NCBI GenBank assembly: GCA_017989775.1
Contig: JAGNPF010000068.1
Location: forward strand, 1 to 7,276
Source: Flavobacterium sp.
Lineage (GTDB): Bacteria > Bacteroidota > Bacteroidia > Flavobacteriales > Flavobacteriaceae
Direction: 5' to 3'
Length of the DNA: 7,276 nucleotides
Shown: piece after piece, positions 1 to 6,278 of the stretch
Position numbering within the stretch: the stretch's first letter is position 1
How the letters are laid out: every line of letters starts with the position of its first letter
The notes under the pieces: model-generated
What the model was told of the DNA's origin: nothing
What the model saw: the letters and a program-made list of their open reading frames with translations, nothing else
Databases searched by the model: none
Made by a program: the position numbers and the translations under genes

Positions 1-958
1 CCAAGTCGGCTTTTCCGTCCGCAAGGATAGCTTCTGCTTGAGAGGATGCGGTGATTAGACCCACGGCTCCTGTTAAAATTCCAGTTTCGTTTTTGATTCT
101 TTCAGCAAAAGGAACTTGATAACCTGATCCCAACGGAATTTGTTGATATGAAACTAATCCACCGGAAGAAACGTCTATCAAATCGACTCCTTTCTCTTTC
201 AATAGTTGACAAAGTTGTACGGATTCCTCGATATTCCAACCGCCTTCTGCCCAATCCGTGGCCGAGATTCTGACGAACAAGGGCAAATTTTCTGGCCAGA
301 CCGATTGAACTGCTTCAATAACTTCCAACACCAAACGAATCCTGTTTTCGAAACTTCCTCCGTATTCATCGGTTCTGAAATTAGTCAAAGGAGACAGAAA
401 TTGATGCAACAAATAGCCGTGGGCAGCGTGAATTTCGACCACTTGATAACCCGCTTTTACCGCTCTTTGGGTCGCTGATTTAAAATCGGAAATTACTTTT
501 TGGATTCCTGTTTTATCCAAGGCAATGGGCGGTTTTTCGTTCGAATGATTGCTTATCGCACTTGGAGCGACCGGATTCCAGCCTCCATTGGATTCGTCCA
601 ATCTTTTATTGCCGTTCCAAGGTTCGAACATGCTTGCTTTTCTTCCGGCGTGTGCCAACTGGATTCCGGGAATCGCATTTTGGAAAATAATAAACTGGTT
701 GATGGCCTGCATTTTTTCGATCTGTTCGTCTTTCCAAAGACCCAAATCTGCGGGGGAAATTCGGCCTTCGGGAGAAACCGAAGTCGCTTCCTGGATAATC
801 AAGGCCGCTCCGCCACTGGCTCGGCTTCCCAAGTGTACGAGATGCCAATCGTTGGCAAAACCATCTTGTGCTGAATATTGGCACATTGGCGAAATGGCAA
901 TTCTGTTTTTGAGGACAAGGCTTTTTATTTGAAGGGGAGAAAATAATTTTGATGCCAT
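1..958 (-). CDS. Old Yellow Enzyme family NADH:flavin oxidoreductase (YqjM/XenA class), 3' end cut off
   Basis: This is an FMN-dependent ene-reductase of the Old Yellow Enzyme family, predicted cytosolic, which uses NAD(P)H to reduce activated C=C bonds. The minus-strand frame opens at ATG 958-956 and stays open for 319 codons to the window edge. The family is usually about 340-370 residues, so only the C-terminus is missing. Seen in the sequence: PMCQYSA at residues 24-30, with Cys26 and Tyr28 where the YqjM/XenA class has its flavin-tuning Cys and its Tyr; a substrate-binding HAAHGY motif with His177, His180 and Tyr182; and then FLSPLTNFRTDEYGGSFENR, a hallmark of the family. The TIM-barrel phosphate-binding end (around GAVGL) is just reached. 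The physiological substrate cannot be told from sequence. It diverges from rseP across a repeat-rich spacer. I found no convincing TTTG/TAnnTTTG promoter on its side, and the bases before the ATG are AT-rich without a clear Shine-Dalgarno, as is common in Flavobacteria. Confidence 0.95.
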   Translation of the reverse strand, partial: MASKLFSPLQIKSLVLKNRIAISPMCQYSAQDGFANDWHLVHLGSRASGGAALIIQEATSVSPEGRISPADLGLWKDEQIEKMQAINQFIIFQNAIPGIQLAHAGRKASMFEPWNGNKRLDESNGGWNPVAPSAISNHSNEKPPIALDKTGIQKVISDFKSATQRAVKAGYQVVEIHAAHGYLLHQFLSPLTNFRTDEYGGSFENRIRLVLEVIEAVQSVWPENLPLFVRISATDWAEGGWNIEESVQLCQLLKEKGVDLIDVSSGGLVSYQQIPLGSGYQVPFAERIKNETGILTGAVGLITASSQAEAILADGKADL

Positions 959-965
959 ATTTTTT

Positions 966-1231
966 ATTTTAGATTTCTGACTGTAGATTTTAGATGGTTT
1001 ACGATAAAAAGTTGATTTCAAATAGGTCAAACGCATTAAAATTATTTTACTTATTTTCACACAAATTCCACGAATCTGCCAAAGGCAGAAAAATTTGTGT
1101 AATTTAATTTTTTGTATCTCATAATTTGTGATAATTCGTGAAATTTGTGTCTAATTAATTTTTAATGCGTTTGATCTGGATTTCAAGTCAAAATTTCAAG
1201 AATCTAAACTCTAAAATCTGCAATCTAAAAT
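966..1231. repeat. Composite imperfect inverted repeat, possibly MITE-like or a dispersed intergenic repeat
   Basis: Four pairs of arms nest around a centre near position 1105. (a) 966-995 and 1201-1231 share ATTTTAGATT and GATTTTAGA blocks in opposite orientation. (b) 1012-1023 and 1180-1191 match at 10 of 12 positions. (c) TCAAACGCATTAAAA at 1027-1041 has a perfect 15-bp inverted partner at 1160-1174. (d) ACACAAATTCCACGAAT at 1059-1075 pairs with 1134-1150 with one mismatch. The centre holds a small perfect hairpin, TCTGCC-AAA-GGCAGA (1075-1089). AATTTGTG recurs at 1092, 1123 and 1142, and its reverse complement is at 1060-1067. No transposase and no clear target duplication is seen. From memory, similar ACAAATTTCACGAAT and AATCTAAAATCTGC strings are scattered between genes in Flavobacterium genomes, but I could not check this. 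Confidence 0.75.
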
Positions 1232-1327
1232 TATTTCAAAGAGTAAAGTTACGGGAGAAGCAGCAAAGATTAAAAGAGGATAGCGTATTTATTAACAAAT
1301 TTTTATCGTCTGGCCAAATAGGAAACC

Positions 1328-1358
1328 TTTGCAACTATGATAGAAAACCTTACTTTTG
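1328..1358 (+). promoter_or_regulatory. Bacteroidota-type promoter for rseP
   Basis: A -33 element TTTG (1328-1331) is followed after exactly 19 bases by TACTTTTG (1351-1358). This is a perfect match to the Bacteroidota housekeeping consensus TTTG-N19-TAnnTTTG. Transcription would begin near 1363-1366 and give a leader of about 55-60 nt before the rseP start codon. That leader includes the palindromic repeat at 1390-1415. Confidence 0.8.
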
Positions 1359-1389
1359 TGCGTTATACAATTAAAATTAATAAGAGGAT

Positions 1390-1415
1390 GAGATTGCTTC
1401 GTTCCTCGCAATGAC
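1390..1415. repeat. Short palindromic dispersed repeat in the rseP leader
   Basis: The 26 bases begin GAGATTGCTTCG and end CCTCGCAATGAC. They form an ATTGC/GCAAT stem around a 10-base loop and lie 6 bases before the rseP ATG. I recognise this from general knowledge as a variant of the 'CATTGCGAGGAACGAAGCAAT' type string, which occurs in many copies in diverse bacterial genomes. There is only one copy in this window, so its repeat nature rests on that recollection. It occupies the usual ribosome-binding region of rseP. Confidence 0.6.
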
Positions 1416-1421
1416 AAATAA

Positions 1422-2768
1422 ATGGAAATAGTTATCAAGCTTTCTCAATTTTTATTGAGCTTATCATTACTGATTATACTACACGAATTAGGACATTTTA
1501 TTCCTGCCAAATTATTTAAAACCCGGGTAGAAAAATTCTACTTATTTTTTGACGTTAAATTTTCCTTGCTTAAAAAGAAATTTGGCGAAACCGAATACGG
1601 AATTGGATGGTTGCCGCTGGGTGGCTACGTGAAAATTTCGGGAATGATCGACGAAAGCATGGACAAGGAACAAATGGCCTTGCCTCCGCAACCTTGGGAA
1701 TTCCGTTCGAAACCGGCTTGGCAACGTTTGATCATCATGTTGGGCGGTGTTACGGTAAACTTTATCTTGGCGTTTATCATCTATATTGGGATGACTTTTT
1801 ATTATGGCGAACAATACATTGCCAATTCTGAAGCGAAAAGTGGAATTTGGATTACCAATCCTGTTATTGAAAAAATTGGTTTAAAAACAGGTGATAAAAT
1901 CATCGCTGTTGACGGAAAACCTGTTGAAAAATTTGATGACATCAACGGAGAAATTCTTTTGGGTAAAGAGGTTACTCTTGAAAGAGCTGGAAAAGTAGAA
2001 ACTATAAAATTACCTGTTGATTTTATCGCCAAATTGATGGATGGCGGAAAAATAACCATTGCATCCTTGCGATTGCCTTTTATTGTTTCCGAAGTTCCAA
2101 GTGATTCCCAAAACAAAAACAACTTAAAAGAGAAAGACATCTTAACCAGTTTAAACGGAAAACCCATAGCTTTTGCCGACGAAGCAATCGCCTCATTGGA
2201 TGAATTGAAAGGCAAAACCGTGCCTGCCATCGTAAAAAGGGACAATAAGGAAGTTCCCGTAAACCTTGTCATAAGCGACAGTGCCAAACTTGGAATTGCT
2301 TATGCCGCAAAATTGCCCTACAGCAATATCGAAAAATTAGGTTTATACAAAGTGAGCAAAGAAACTTACAGTTTTGCAGAATCCATTCCGGTTGGAATTG
2401 AAGAAGGAAAAGAACAATTGGTAAATTACGGAAAACAATTGAAAATGATTTTCAATCCAAGTACTGGCGCTTACAAAGGTGTTGGTGGATTTGCTGCTAT
2501 TTATAATATTTTTCCTGATTCTTGGAGTTGGGAAGTATTTTGGAGCATCACCGCATTGTTGTCGATTATGCTTGGCGTGATGAATTTATTGCCGATTCCT
2601 GCTCTTGATGGAGGTCATGTGATGTTTTTGTTATACGAAATTGTTAGTGGCAAAAAACCGAGCGACAAGTTCCTGGAAAACGCCCAAATGGTTGGTTTCT
2701 TTCTACTTATAACTTTGTTGTTGTTTGCCAACGGAAACGATATTTACAAAGCCATCGTCGGAAAATAA
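1422..2768 (+). CDS. rseP: RseP-family site-2 intramembrane zinc metalloprotease
   Basis: This inner-membrane protease cuts transmembrane segments of regulatory proteins. In E. coli RseP makes the second cut in the anti-sigma factor RseA and also clears signal-peptide remnants; the substrates here are unknown. At 448 residues it has the usual length for Bacteroidota. The zinc-binding HELGH lies at residues 21-25 in the first membrane helix (about 4-20 and onward). The third zinc ligand is in NLLPIPALDGGH (388-399), where Asp396 is the likely ligand. Other membrane segments lie near 102-123, 372-392 and 421-437. Between helices 2 and 3 are two PDZ-like modules, one around IEKIGLKTGDKIIAVDGKPV (149-168) and a second around 222-250. 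The membrane-associated loop LPLGGYVKISGM (64-75) is typical of the family. ATG 1422 places HELGH at the normal distance from the N-terminus. The gene has its own promoter at 1328-1358 and is followed by a separate tRNA unit, so it appears monocistronic. I see no GC-rich terminator after its TAA. Confidence 0.97.
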   Translation: MEIVIKLSQFLLSLSLLIILHELGHFIPAKLFKTRVEKFYLFFDVKFSLLKKKFGETEYGIGWLPLGGYVKISGMIDESMDKEQMALPPQPWEFRSKPAWQRLIIMLGGVTVNFILAFIIYIGMTFYYGEQYIANSEAKSGIWITNPVIEKIGLKTGDKIIAVDGKPVEKFDDINGEILLGKEVTLERAGKVETIKLPVDFIAKLMDGGKITIASLRLPFIVSEVPSDSQNKNNLKEKDILTSLNGKPIAFADEAIASLDELKGKTVPAIVKRDNKEVPVNLVISDSAKLGIAYAAKLPYSNIEKLGLYKVSKETYSFAESIPVGIEEGKEQLVNYGKQLKMIFNPSTGAYKGVGGFAAIYNIFPDSWSWEVFWSITALLSIMLGVMNLLPIPALDGGHVMFLLYEIVSGKKPSDKFLENAQMVGFFLLITLLLFANGNDIYKAIVGK

Positions 2769-2795
2769 TTTTTTTTGAAAATTTTTAAAATTTTG

Positions 2796-2826
2796 TTTGC
2801 AGAAACCAATAATAGCCCTATCTTTG
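2796..2826 (+). promoter_or_regulatory. Bacteroidota-type promoter for tRNA-Asn
   Basis: TTTG (2796-2799), a 19-base spacer, then TATCTTTG (2819-2826) match TTTG-N19-TAnnTTTG perfectly. The expected transcription start is near 2832, about 70 bases before the mature tRNA, so RNase P would remove a 5' leader. The promoter starts 28 bases after the rseP stop codon, which makes the tRNA an independent unit. Confidence 0.8.
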
Positions 2827-2902
2827 CAACCGCTTAAACGAAGATACGCAATCAACAATAAGCACAAAAAAACGTTCCTTGTACGCATTAAAATATACAG
2901 TT

Positions 2903-2976
2903 TCCTCCTTAGCTCAGTTGGTTAGAGCATCTGACTGTTAATCAGAGGGTCCTTGGTTCGAGCCCAAGAGGGGGAG
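2903..2976 (+). tRNA. tRNA-Asn (anticodon GUU)
   Basis: A complete 74-nt cloverleaf can be folded by eye. The acceptor stem is TCCTCCT (2903-2909) with AGGGGGA (2969-2975), including one T-G wobble, and the discriminator is G2976. The D stem is GCTC/GAGC. The anticodon stem is TCTGA/TCAGA (2930-2934, 2942-2946) with loop CTGTTAA, giving anticodon GTT at 2937-2939. The T arm is CTTGG/CCAAG with loop TTCGAGC. The 3' CCA is not encoded and would have to be added after transcription. It is flanked by its own promoter upstream and a terminator 8 bases downstream. Confidence 0.97.
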
Positions 2977-2983
2977 CTTCAAT

Positions 2984-3019
2984 AAGCCTTTACAGCAATG
3001 TAGAGGCTTTTTTGTTTTT
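2984..3019 (+). terminator. Intrinsic terminator of the tRNA-Asn unit
   Basis: AAGCCTTTACA (2984-2994) pairs with TGTAGAGGCTT (2999-3009) to form an 11-bp stem with one T-G wobble. The stem is closed by a GCAA (GNRA-type) tetraloop. A T-rich tract follows at once (six T, G, five T), as expected for factor-independent termination of the tRNA transcript. Confidence 0.88.
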
Positions 3020-3067
3020 GGTAAACAAGTATTCAGAAACTACTTTGAATCCCCTATTTTTTTGACA

Positions 3068-3898
3068 ATGACACAAATCAGCATTTTGGGTTGCGGTTGG
3101 CTGGGTTTGCCTTTGGCAAAAACCTTGCTCGAAAATGGTTTTTCGGTAAACGGTTCGACGACTTCCGCCGGAAAACTTTCCGTTATGGAAAACTCGGGAA
3201 TCCAGCCTTATTTGATTGCACTTTCAGAAAATGAAACTGTTGGAAACCTCAGCGATTTTCTAGAAAATTCGAAGATTTTAATAATCGATGTTCCTCCAAA
3301 ACTTCGCGGTTCCGCAACCGACCCTTCGTCTGCGCCCAGGAAGACATTTGTTTTCAAGATTAAAAACATGATTCCATTTATAGAAAAATCCACTGTTAAA
3401 AACGTGCTTTTCATCAGTTCGACATCGGTTTATGGAGACACTTCGACTGCGCTCAGTGTGACGGAGGAAACCAAAACTTGTCCAGAAACGGAAAGCGGCA
3501 AGCAATTATTGGAAACCGAACAACTTTTGCAAAGCAATTCGAATTTCAAGACCACGGTTTTGCGCTTTGGAGGATTGATTGGTGAAGATCGTCATCCCAT
3601 AAAATTCTTGGCCGGAAGAACCAATATCGAAAATCCAAATGCTCCCATAAACCTGATTCATCAGGAAGATTGCATCGGCATAATTCAAAAAATTATCGAA
3701 TTAAATTCTTGGAACCAAGCCTTCAATGCCGTGACGCCTTTTCATCCCAGTCGAAAGGATTACTATACGCAAAAAGCCATTGATTTGAATCTGGACTTGC
3801 CTGTATTTAATGAAGAAGATTCCGGTTCAGGCAAAATCATTTCGAGTTCCAAAATTGAAAAAGTCTTGGAATACCAATTTGCAAGGCCAAGTTTGTAA
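3068..3898 (+). CDS. YeeZ-like atypical SDR / NAD(P)-binding epimerase-type protein
   Basis: This 276-residue protein has a Rossmann fold and resembles E. coli YeeZ (NAD-dependent epimerase/dehydratase superfamily); no substrate is known. The dinucleotide-binding motif is GCGWLG (Gly8, Gly10, Gly13) directly after the first beta strand. PPKLRG (76-81), FISSTSVYG (115-123), LRFGGLIG (165-172), RHPIKFLAGR (175-184) and NLIHQEDC (195-202) follow the family pattern. The catalytic YxxxK of classical SDRs appears absent: the expected place reads ESGKQLLETE (142-151). Such a loss is usual in atypical SDRs. I chose ATG 3068. A TTG two codons upstream (3062) is possible but less likely, because the glycine motif already sits close to the N-terminus. 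A weak promoter-like TTTG-N20-TACTTTG lies at 3017-3047. Two in-frame stretches, residues 85-93 and 124-133, resemble a dispersed palindromic repeat and are listed separately. The gene converges on the kinase gene, with 34 bases between the stops. Confidence 0.87.
   Translation: MTQISILGCGWLGLPLAKTLLENGFSVNGSTTSAGKLSVMENSGIQPYLIALSENETVGNLSDFLENSKILIIDVPPKLRGSATDPSSAPRKTFVFKIKNMIPFIEKSTVKNVLFISSTSVYGDTSTALSVTEETKTCPETESGKQLLETEQLLQSNSNFKTTVLRFGGLIGEDRHPIKFLAGRTNIENPNAPINLIHQEDCIGIIQKIIELNSWNQAFNAVTPFHPSRKDYYTQKAIDLNLDLPVFNEEDSGSGKIISSSKIEKVLEYQFARPSL
3320..3346. repeat. Degenerate dispersed-repeat copy inside the SDR gene (copy 1)
   Basis: The core (3321-3345) reads ACCCTTCG then TCTGCGCCCAGG then AAGAC. 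It matches copy 2 at 3438-3462 at 19 of 25 positions. It encodes residues 85-93 (DPSSAPRKT), just after the conserved PPKLRG motif, where I would expect a shorter link to the KIKN helix. Its palindrome is largely decayed (CCT/AGG only), so the assignment rests on similarity to copy 2 and is tentative. Confidence 0.45.
3437..3463. repeat. Dispersed palindromic repeat copy inside the SDR gene (copy 2)
   Basis: The core (3438-3462) reads ACACTTCGACTGCG then CTCAGTGTGAC, with ACACT/AGTGT as terminal inverted repeats. From general knowledge, TTCGACTGCGCTCAG followed by GTGAC-like ends is a dispersed repeat found in many copies in Bacteroidota and other bacteria. It encodes residues 124-133 (DTSTALSVTE) right after the conserved SVYG motif. 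It is in the same codon phase as copy 1 and keeps the frame open. Confidence 0.6.
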
Positions 3899-3932
3899 AA
3901 CCCAAACAGAAATCGGGAAAGATGGCGGGAGA

Positions 3933-6278
3933 CTAGTTTAAAATTTGTTTGGCCCCAAAATAGTGTTGCAGCAAATTGGCCAATTCTTCTTTTTTGATTG
4001 GTTTTGAAAGATAGCCACTGCATCCCGCCTCCATCGTTTTTGACTTGTCGCCTTCCAGTGCAAAAGCCGTTTGTGCCAAAATGACTACCTCGGTATTGAA
4101 TTTCCTTATTTCTCTGGTGGCTTCATATCCGTTCATTTGAGGCATTTGAATATCCATCAATATCAAATCAAGGTCTGGATTGTTTCGGCAGATTTCCACT
4201 GCTTCCACGCCTGTTTGTGCTGTCAGTATGTTTTGCCCAAATGGTTCAAGAATCTTCAGAATAAGCATTCTGGATATTTTGTCGTCTTCGGTAACCAATA
4301 TTTTCAGGTTTTTGACCCCACAAGGAATGGAATGTATGGGCACGACATTTTGCTCCATTTCGTTTTCCTCCAATTGGTAGATGTAGGGAATTGTAAAATA
4401 AAACGTGGAGCCTTTTTCGATTTCGCTTTCCACCCAAATTTTGCCACCAAGCAATTCCACATAGGCTTTTGCTATGGCCAAGCCCAAACCTGCGCCTTGT
4501 CGGGCCATTATGTCGTTGAAATCGGCTTGTACAAATCGTTCGAATATGGCTTTCTGCCTCTCCTTTGAAATTCCGATTCCGGTATCCTTCACGAAAAACT
4601 CGATGTAGTCGCCCTTTATTTCATACCCAAATTCTATGGTTCCCCGAACGGTGTATTTGATGGCGTTTTTCACCAAATTGATAAGAATGGCGTATAATTT
4701 TTCGCTATCCGAGCTGATGATGGTTTCTTGCTTGGACAATGATTCTTTCAGGACAAATTGTATTCCCTTTTCCTGGGTTTCCGGCCCGAAAAAGGTTTGT
4801 ATGTATTTCATTTGCTCGTCAACGTTTGTTCTCGAATGGCTGACTTTCATTTGTCCTGCTTCAATTTTCGAAATATCGACAATGTCGTTGATGATGCCGA
4901 GCAGTCGATTCCCGCTTTTTTCGATGATTTCAATATAATTTTTCTGTTCCTGGACATCCAGATTGCCTTCTTTCAGCAGTTTGGTAAAGCCCAAAATCCC
5001 GTTCATTGGAGTCCTGATTTCGTGGCTCATGTTGGCTAGGAAAGCCGATTTCAGCTTGTCACTTTCTTCGGCCTTAATTTTGGCTTTCTGCAATTCGTTG
5101 TTGATTTTATCCAGTTTTTCCTTGGATAAAATTAACTTTTTATAGTTTTTTTTAAGTGATTCATTCATCCGTTCGTACTCGTGATTTTTATTCAAAAGGT
5201 CTGAACTTAATCGCCCAGCAATAATTCTTGCGCGATTTTTAGTTATGAGTAACGAATAGGACAAGGCAGCCAACAATAAACTTATTATCATTCCTCCAAT
5301 GGCAATGGTCAGTGTTTTGGTCGAAAAGAAAAATGCGTTCTCGGATGGTTTTGAGAACACCAAAATCCATTTTTTACCATTGAACAAAACGGTAAGAATA
5401 CGAGTTTTGGTCTTTGTTTCATCGTCCTCTTTCAGGTTGTTTTTTTGGCTGTCAAACAAGAGTGCTTTTGGCGCAATAGTATCATTGTCATAAATTTGCA
5501 AACGAATATTGGTTTTATCGTTTAAGTAGCTACTCCCCAAAATACTTTTCATTAAATCGTCCATTCTAAAGGCTCCAAAAACCCAGCCCATAATGGCTTC
5601 ACGACGATTTGCAATTGTATTTATCGGTGCGTTTTTGTAAACGGGAACAAACATTACTGTTCCTGCCTGCAGGTCTTTGTCGGTTTCCAAACGCAGAATC
5701 ACTTTTCCTGAAAGCGTGGGTCTATTGTGGTCTCTGGCAAACTCCATTGCTTGACGCCAAGTGGGTTCCGAAAACATATCGAAACCAAAAGCTCGAGCGT
5801 TTCGGTCATCAAACGGCTCTAGATAAATAATGGATGTATAACTCTCTCTTGCCCCTTCGGGGAAAACTTTATATTGCGGAAATCCTTCTTTTCGAACAGT
5901 TGAAATGTGTTCTTTGAGTTGTTCTTTTTTGATTATGGTTGAAAAACCAAAACCCTGAACACCTATAAATTTTACGTTATCGCCAGAAAATTTATTGAAT
6001 TGTTTCCACTCATTTCGAGTTACCGATTTAGAGGATTCAAACAAGGATGAACCGCTGTTCAAGAATTGGGCCTGCAAATTAATTCGGGTAATAATTTTTG
6101 ATTTGACCTCATTGCAAACCAAAACAAATTCTTTTTGGGATAGAGATTCTTGGTCTTGTCTGACATAATTGGAAACCCAAAAAGTGGCAAGAAGTCCAAC
6201 CAATAGAATGGCCAAAGAAATCCAAATAGGATTTTTGCTTGTCGTGGTGCTCTTTCCTGAACCTGTAAAATTTGACAT
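3933..6278 (-). CDS. CHASE-domain hybrid sensor histidine kinase with C-terminal receiver
   Basis: This 781-residue membrane kinase should sense a small molecule outside the cytoplasmic membrane and pass phosphate from His to an attached receiver. Membrane helices lie at about 17-39 and 322-345. The region between them matches a CHASE sensor: GFGFSTII (109-116), SYTSIIYLEP (146-155), AFGFDMFSEP (163-172), MFVPVY (209-214) and a final NRREAIMGWVFGAF (224-237). CHASE also forms the cytokinin-binding part of plant receptors, but the ligand here is unknown. A coiled-coil linker (about 360-408) leads to HisKA with phospho-acceptor His419 in SHEIRTPMN. HATPase_c carries the N box (Asn538), G1 DTGIGI (565-570), the F box (ERFVQ) and G2 GAGLGL (595-600). 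The receiver (about 658-775) has Asp665/Asp666, phospho-acceptor Asp709, Thr737 and Lys759. All key residues are present, so it should be active. No response regulator or HPt gene is adjacent, so the phosphorelay partner must lie elsewhere. ATG 6278 places helix 1 correctly. I found no clear promoter. Confidence 0.95.
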   Translation of the reverse strand: MSNFTGSGKSTTTSKNPIWISLAILLVGLLATFWVSNYVRQDQESLSQKEFVLVCNEVKSKIITRINLQAQFLNSGSSLFESSKSVTRNEWKQFNKFSGDNVKFIGVQGFGFSTIIKKEQLKEHISTVRKEGFPQYKVFPEGARESYTSIIYLEPFDDRNARAFGFDMFSEPTWRQAMEFARDHNRPTLSGKVILRLETDKDLQAGTVMFVPVYKNAPINTIANRREAIMGWVFGAFRMDDLMKSILGSSYLNDKTNIRLQIYDNDTIAPKALLFDSQKNNLKEDDETKTKTRILTVLFNGKKWILVFSKPSENAFFFSTKTLTIAIGGMIISLLLAALSYSLLITKNRARIIAGRLSSDLLNKNHEYERMNESLKKNYKKLILSKEKLDKINNELQKAKIKAEESDKLKSAFLANMSHEIRTPMNGILGFTKLLKEGNLDVQEQKNYIEIIEKSGNRLLGIINDIVDISKIEAGQMKVSHSRTNVDEQMKYIQTFFGPETQEKGIQFVLKESLSKQETIISSDSEKLYAILINLVKNAIKYTVRGTIEFGYEIKGDYIEFFVKDTGIGISKERQKAIFERFVQADFNDIMARQGAGLGLAIAKAYVELLGGKIWVESEIEKGSTFYFTIPYIYQLEENEMEQNVVPIHSIPCGVKNLKILVTEDDKISRMLILKILEPFGQNILTAQTGVEAVEICRNNPDLDLILMDIQMPQMNGYEATREIRKFNTEVVILAQTAFALEGDKSKTMEAGCSGYLSKPIKKEELANLLQHYFGAKQILN

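Larger units (their letters stand above)
959..1421. other. Repeat-rich spacer between the divergent oxidoreductase gene and rseP
   Basis: These 463 bases contain no believable gene. From left to right they hold a nested imperfect inverted repeat (966-1231), an AT-rich stretch of about 95 bases with nothing recognisable, the rseP promoter (1328-1358), and a short palindromic dispersed-repeat copy in the rseP leader (1390-1415). A 69-codon open frame at 1165-1374 begins inside the right arm of the inverted repeat and has no protein-like features, so I do not call it. Confidence 0.8.

Noticed and set aside
1165..1374. A 69-codon plus-strand open frame upstream of rseP
   Set aside because: It starts inside the right arm of the inverted repeat, has no recognisable domain, and overlaps the rseP promoter. 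It is best explained as chance.
2769..2795. AT-rich GAAAATTTTTAAAATTTT stretch after rseP as a terminator
   Set aside because: It is self-complementary only through A/T pairs and has no GC-containing stem. It may simply be the AT-rich flank of the tRNA promoter.
2883..2894. ACGCATTAAAAT in the tRNA leader matches 12 bases of the outer arm of the inverted repeat (1031-1042)
   Set aside because: The match does not extend on either side and is AT-rich. One short match found after looking is not enough to call another repeat copy.
3017..3047. TTTG-N20-TACTTTG as a promoter for the SDR gene
   Set aside because: The -7 box is one base short of the consensus and the -33 box lies in the T tract of the tRNA terminator. 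It is possible but too weak to list as a feature.
3062..3067. TTG at 3062 as start of the SDR gene
   Set aside because: ATG 3068 is two codons downstream and leaves the normal short N-terminus before the glycine motif. Nothing favours the TTG.
3881..3953. GGCCAA near the SDR gene end and TTGGCC near the kinase gene end as a shared bidirectional terminator
   Set aside because: Only six bases pair before the arms diverge, the loop is long, and no T tract is suitably placed.
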